From Rhizophagus irregularis (Eukaryota; Glomeromycota; Glomeromycetes; Glomerales; Glomeraceae): a stretch of 64,000 nt of DNA. The notes below the pieces were generated by a model. The model was not told the origin of the DNA. It made no database searches and saw nothing but the letters and a program-made list of their open reading frames with translations. Location: the NCBI RefSeq assembly GCF_026210795.1, contig NC_089431.1, positions 4,650,001 through 4,714,000 of the forward strand. Direction: 5' to 3'. Each line of letters begins with the position of its first letter. Positions within the stretch are counted from its first letter, which is position 1. Positions 59,271-64,000 of the stretch are shown here, in pieces. The position numbers were made by a program, and so were the translations under genes.

Positions 59271-60800
59271 ATGTCAAAAGGACACTTTACTCCCGGAAAA
59301 CTTGTTGCTATTGGTAACCTGGTGGCAGAACCTCATTATGGTCTTTTTTCACAAGATTGGTGGTATTATTCTGATTCCCAAATTCAAGATTCTAATACCC
59401 ATGCTATTCCAATAAGACTTGGCTTTCAAGTTGCTTTAAACTCAATCAATAACACTTCATTATTAGAATAGTTTGCAACTTGGAAAATCCAAATACACCA
59501 GGTTTATTTGTGAAGGGAAGGAATTAATAGTGGAGTTTTATCTAGTTCTTCTGCTGCTATTTACACCATTTATGGATGTGTATTTGGTAATAAAAATAAA
59601 ACAAAATATCTGGGAGCAACAATGTTAGGTTTTCATGATTCTTACATGATTCAACAAATGCTCAATAATGTGGATTTCCATCCTTTTACAATTTGTTTAT
59701 ATAATATTACAATTATTATATCATCTATTCCAGATAATAATATTACGAAGGGTTTGCAACTAGTTTTATGTATTAATATAAACAAAAACAAAGTGTAATA
59801 TGACAGAAGATCAAGGAAGGATTATTTTCAATTAGTATTTTTCAAGATGGTTAAATAGTAAACCAATTTCAAGACGTAACAGCTTCTTCAGTTTGGAATC
59901 AAACCCAATTATTGCAGAATTGTAATGGATCAATCTTTTTGGAATTAATCATCCACTTGTGCGATTTAAATTTAAAGAATGTTATGAAAGACTATTTCTA
60001 AGACCTGCACCCTTGATGATTGGAATAATGAAAGAATCATGCAATACATGTTCAAATTATACCTAAAAAAGCATGTACCCAGAAATGATTAACTTTGGTA
60101 TCATACTTTAAGTTGTTCGTATAATCAAAAAAGTACTATTATTGAAATAAAAAGCTTTATTCATGATGTTTATAATGATGATCATGAATTAACATTCATG
60201 AACTTTGGGCATGGAGAGTAATACTTGAAGCAATTGGATTTAAAAATATTACTCCATTTGAAAGGGACGTATCTGATATAAGTATTATTATAAAAAATAT
60301 TACATTATTTATTCACTATCTAATTAAAAAATATCCCATAGATGGAATTTTGGAATCGTGCTAAGGATCCTAAAGGTGATAGTGATTTGTTTTCAAATGG
60401 ATTTTTGAATACTACGCTAAATTCAACAATTAGAAATGATGAATTTGAAAATTAAAAGACACTGCAAATGATTTTTGGTATTCATTATGTGAAAGTCTTG
60501 ATGCCAATCCTAATGGTTCAAATGGAAAAATTCAAATTTTATCATGAAAAATCTACAGGTATGATAAATTATAATTGTATAATACATAATAAATAAAGAA
60601 ATATAACTAAATACAAAATCTCACTTAGGTTTCACCAAAAATAGTTCACACTACTCGTGAACATCACCATAAAAATGGTCCAGGCTGTAAGGTTCTTGAT
60701 AAACCTATTATTGTTTGTAAATGAATGGCTAAATTTAAAGAAAGAGAATTTTAATTATTTTTTGCTGATAAAGAAAATATAAATGTTACGATTATTTTAT
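59271..60800 (+). pseudogene. Decayed member of a fungus-expanded family of unknown function
   Basis: Pieces in several frames can be read in order: MSKGHFTPGKLVAIGNL.. (open 59271-59471), SSSAAIYTIYGCVFGNK..LGFHDSYMIQQ (about 59540-59670), IMQYMFKLYLKKHVPR, LWAWRVILEAIGFKNITPFE (about 60205-60265), MEFWNRAKDPKGDSDLFSNG, ESLDANPNGSNGKIQILS and REHHHKNGPGCKVLDKPIIV (about 60655-60720). The WAWR..G..NITPFE.., FW.., NPNGSNGK..ILS.. and NGPGC..LDKP landmarks match a protein family I remember as abundant in arbuscular mycorrhizal fungi, without known function. Many stops and frameshifts make this copy dead. The first ORF may belong to something else. Confidence 0.55.
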
Positions 60801-61375
60801 ACACACGAGCAATTCCATGTAATGGTGCGTCTAATATTAATAAAAGAAATATGATTTTAATAATTGAAATGCTATAAATAATAATAAGCGGGAAGATAAA
60901 TAAAATAAATGTAGTAAATATAGTACCCAGTTCTAACAATGAATAAATTGACTCTAGCACTTGAATAATAAAAGGTTATTAAGTTATTTATAAAAGAATT
61001 GCAACAATGTTGTAGCAAATTTACATTTTGAAATAGTAAACATTGTTTGGTTCTAGAATATTCAGGCTCATAATTCCCTTACTGTTGATATTCGGATGAT
61101 ATATTCTTGTTGTAAAGTTAAGCTAATATGAACATAATATAAGTATGTAATAAAATATATCAAAATGTATAAATAAAATGTATTAGTTTTAAAGGTTTAA
61201 CTCATGATCAACAAGAAAGTTGTATTTTTATAATTTAGTGATGAAAATGAAAATTGGTATCTTCATTTTGCATAAATAATATTACACAAACTTCTATATA
61301 TATTCGAATAAAGGGCGTTTAAATGTATTTACCCTATTTTTTTTTTAAAAAGAATTTCAATAAAATTATTTAGTA
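60801..61375. other. Intergenic, upstream of the microexon-array gene
   Basis: AT-rich, no coding signal. No obvious TATA box within 200 bp of the candidate start at 61376. Confidence 0.4.
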
Positions 61376-64000
61376 ATGGCTCAAAGTAATGATAAAGGTA
61401 AAAGCATATAATATGAATATAGATATCTAATACAAATTGAAATTGCTCTAAAATTTTTTTCAAACCAAATTTGTAATATAATGAAACTAGTTTCAAAAAT
61501 TGAGAAAGATAAAGGTAAGAAAATTATTAACAGCTTGTAAATTATAAAAATATAATTTAAATTTTTTAAACTATTTCTAAAAATTATTTTACTATATTAG
61601 CTCGTAAGTAATAGGTTATCCTATAATCGGAATGATAATTAAATTACTTCTTTTATTTTATATAACCAAATAATTTATTTTAATATTACTAATATTATTA
61701 TAGTTGGTAGTTATTAGCTATTTTTTTTATTGTATTTTACATGATATTTTAAATAACTAAATTTTCTATTAATATAATTGTTTAATAATTATTAATATTA
61801 TAGAAAGTAAGTATTTAATTTTATATTAATTTAAAAGTATTAAATATAATTTAAATTAATAATATTATTTATTTAAATAATTAGATTGTAAGTTACTGTA
61901 TATACTTAATAATTATAATATTTTTTCTAATTGATTATAATTACTTTACTTTATAATTATTATTAATTAATAATGCTACAGGGTGTAAGTTATTTATTTA
62001 ATCTATTATATTTATACATATAATTTAACTAAATTCTTTATTTAAAAAATTATTTTATATTTCTTTTAGTTGGTAAGTTATAAGTTATTTATTTAATTCT
62101 ATTATATTTATATGATGTTTACGTATAATTTAAACTAACTAAATTCTTTATCTAAAAAATTATTTATTTAATAATATAGCGAGTATGTTATTTTTATATT
62201 TATATAATATTTACGTAAATTTAAACTAACAAATTCTTAACTTAAAAAAATATTCAAATATTTTAGATCGTAAGTAATTTATTATATTATATAATATTTA
62301 CATATAATTTAAACTAACTAAATTCTTTATTTAAATTATTTTGTAATTTCTTTTAGTTAGTAAGTTATAAGTTATTTATTTAATTCTATTATATTTATAT
62401 AATGTATACATATATTTTAAACTAACCAAATTCTTTATTTAAAAAATTATTTATTTAATAATATAGCTAGTATGTCATTTATTTAATTCTATTATATTTA
62501 TATAATATTTACATATAATTTAAACTAACTAAATTCTTTATTTAAAAATTATTCAAATATTTTAGATCGTAAGTGATTTATTATCATATTTATAATATTT
62601 ACATAACATATAATTTAAACTAACTAAATTCTATATCAAATATTTTAGATTGTAGGTAATTTATTATATTTATATAATATTACATATAATTTAAACTAAC
62701 TAAATTCTATATATAAAATTAAATATTTTAGATTGTAAGTAATTTATTATATTTATATAATAGCTTCACATAATTTAAACTACTAATTAAATTCTTTATT
62801 TAAAAAATTATTCAAATATATTAGCTTGTAAGTAATTTATTAGTATATTTATATAATATTTACATATAATTTAAACTGATTAAATTTTTTATTTAAAATA
62901 TTATTCAAATGTTTTATATTGTAAGTAATTTATTATTATATTTATATAATATTTAAATATAATTTAGACTAACTAAATTCTTTATTTAAAAAATTATTTT
63001 GTAATTTCTTTAGTTGGTAAGATATAAGTTATTTATTTAATTCTATTATATCTATATAATATTTACATATAATTTAAACTAACTAAATTCTTTATTTAAA
63101 AAATTATTTATTTAATAATATAGGCAGTATGTTATTTATTTAATTCTATTATATTTGTATTATGTTTACATATAATTTAAACTAACTAAATTCTTTATTT
63201 AAAAAATTATTTATTTAATAATATAGGCAGTATGTCGTTTTTAATTCTATTATATTTATATAATATTTACATATAATATAAACTAACTAAATTCTTTTAT
63301 TTAAAAAATTATTTATTTAATAATATAGGGAGTATGTTATTTATTTAATTCTATTAATATATTTATATAATTATTATAATATTTACATATAATTTAAAAA
63401 TTCATTACAATATTTTAGATTGTAAGTAATTTATTATATTTATATAATATTTAAATATAATTTAAACTAACTAAATTCTTTATTTAAAAAATTATTCAAA
63501 TATTTTAGACTGTAAGTGATTTATTATATTTATATAATGTTTACATATAATTTAAACTAACTAATTCTTTATTTAAAAATTATTCAAATATTTTAGATTG
63601 TAAGTAATTTATTACATTTATATAAAATTTACATATAATTTAAACTAATTAAATTCCTTATTTAAAAAATTATTCAAATATTTTAGATTGTAAGTAATTT
63701 ATTATTTATATAATATTTACATATAATTTAAACTAACTAAATTCCTTATTTAAAAAATTATTTTGTAATTAGTTGGTAAGATATAAGTTATTTATTTAAT
63801 TCTATTATATTTATATAATGTTTACATATAATTTAAACTAACTAAATTCTTTATTTAAAAATTATTCAAATATTTTAGATTGTAAGTAATTTATTATATT
63901 TATATAATATTTACATATAATTTAAACTAACTAAATTCTTTATTTAAAAAATTATTTTGTAATTTCCTTTAGTTGGTAAGTCATGAGTTATTTATTTAAA
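61376..64000 (+). CDS. Candidate gene start running into an array of 3-nt microexons (3' partial)
   Basis: Exon 1 61376-61397 (MAQSNDK plus G), intron 61398-61490, exon 2 61491-61514 (SKIEKDK, phase 1 at both ends). From there on, 25 sites of the form AG-NNN-GT follow at 75-190-nt spacing; with each NNN as a 3-nt exon the frame stays open to the window end. The first few read CTC (61601), TTG (61704), AAA (61804), ATT (61885), GGT (61982). Donors are GTAAGT, GTATGT or GTAAGA with few exceptions. The product is unknown and the gene is incomplete. The intron 61398-61490 is 93 nt and carries only one in-frame stop, so retention is a second possibility. This is a reading from splice consensus only; an alternative is a plain AT-rich minisatellite beyond exon 2. 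Confidence 0.4.
61990..64000 (+). repeat. AT-rich tandem array with intron-like units
   Basis: Units of about 85-110 bp share TTATATTTATATAATATTTA then CATATAATTTAAACTAACTA and AATTCTTTATTTAAAAAATT. Three variants differ around the junction: TATTTTAGATTGTAAGTAAT, TTCTTTTAGTTGGTAAGTTA and AATAATATAGGCAGTATGTT. All have AG, three bases, then GT. ACTAAC in the shared part fits a fungal branch site about 40 nt before the AG. More diverged units extend the pattern back to about 61600. The array is not closed at the window end. Confidence 0.9.

Noticed and set aside
62070-62082. Reading 62070 and 62080 as two adjacent microexon sites 10 nt apart
   Set aside because: Recounting places the CGA site at about 62180-62182 (unit TATAGCGAGTATGTT in the 62161 line), a normal unit length after the TTG site at 62070; the first number was a slip.

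Overview
The window is about 64 kb of very AT-rich nuclear DNA from a filamentous fungus. Its contents match an arbuscular mycorrhizal fungus of the Rhizophagus/Glomus type: short GT-AG introns, expanded protein-kinase genes with Sel1 tails, Sel1-only genes, BTB-TLDc genes, and many recent transposons. The organism is inferred from these gene families; no marker gene or rRNA is present.

Layout. 1-7.6 kb: three tandem plus-strand kinase genes with the same five-exon plan, going from a nearly canonical enzyme (5' end outside the window) through a pseudokinase with a long repetitive Ser/Asn tail to a frameshifted dead copy. 9.1-15.8 kb: two minus-strand kinase genes with Cys-rich N-termini, DLG in place of DFG, and strings of very small tail exons. 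16-20.5 kb: two MITEs and several decayed kinase fragments. 20.6-22.8 kb: an intact kinase-Sel1 gene. 23-26.7 kb: gene-free, with two inverted-repeat elements.

26.7-40.9 kb is one broken gene with two nested insertions. The gene has ten near-identical tandem intron units separated by 42-51 nt exons and ends in a Cys-rich exon. That last exon is interrupted by an 11.8-kb Ginger-like (KRBA2-type integrase) DNA transposon with about 1.28-kb terminal inverted repeats. The transposon's own integrase gene is interrupted by a 7.0-kb LTR retrotransposon whose LTRs are almost identical. The retrotransposon has lost most of protease/RT and carries a nucleoside/thymidylate-kinase-like P-loop domain between the RNase H remnant and the integrase.

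42-49.1 kb: four tandem BTB-BACK-TLDc genes on the plus strand. 49.6-53.4 kb: a 1,234-aa Sel1-repeat protein on the minus strand. 55.5-59 kb: one dead and one intact BTB-TLDc gene on the minus strand. 59.3-60.8 kb: a decayed copy of another expanded fungal family.

61.4-64.0 kb is the most unusual stretch. A short gene start (two small phase-1 exons) runs into an AT-rich tandem array whose repeat unit looks like a complete spliceosomal intron. At every unit junction there are exactly 3 nt between an AG acceptor and a GT donor. Twenty-five such 3-nt candidate microexons can be read, and in the phase set by the first two exons they join into a stop-free reading frame. The array continues past the window.

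Intron and exon boundaries were placed by hand from splice consensus, reading phase and comparison between paralogues. The summed exon lengths of every gene called intact are multiples of three.
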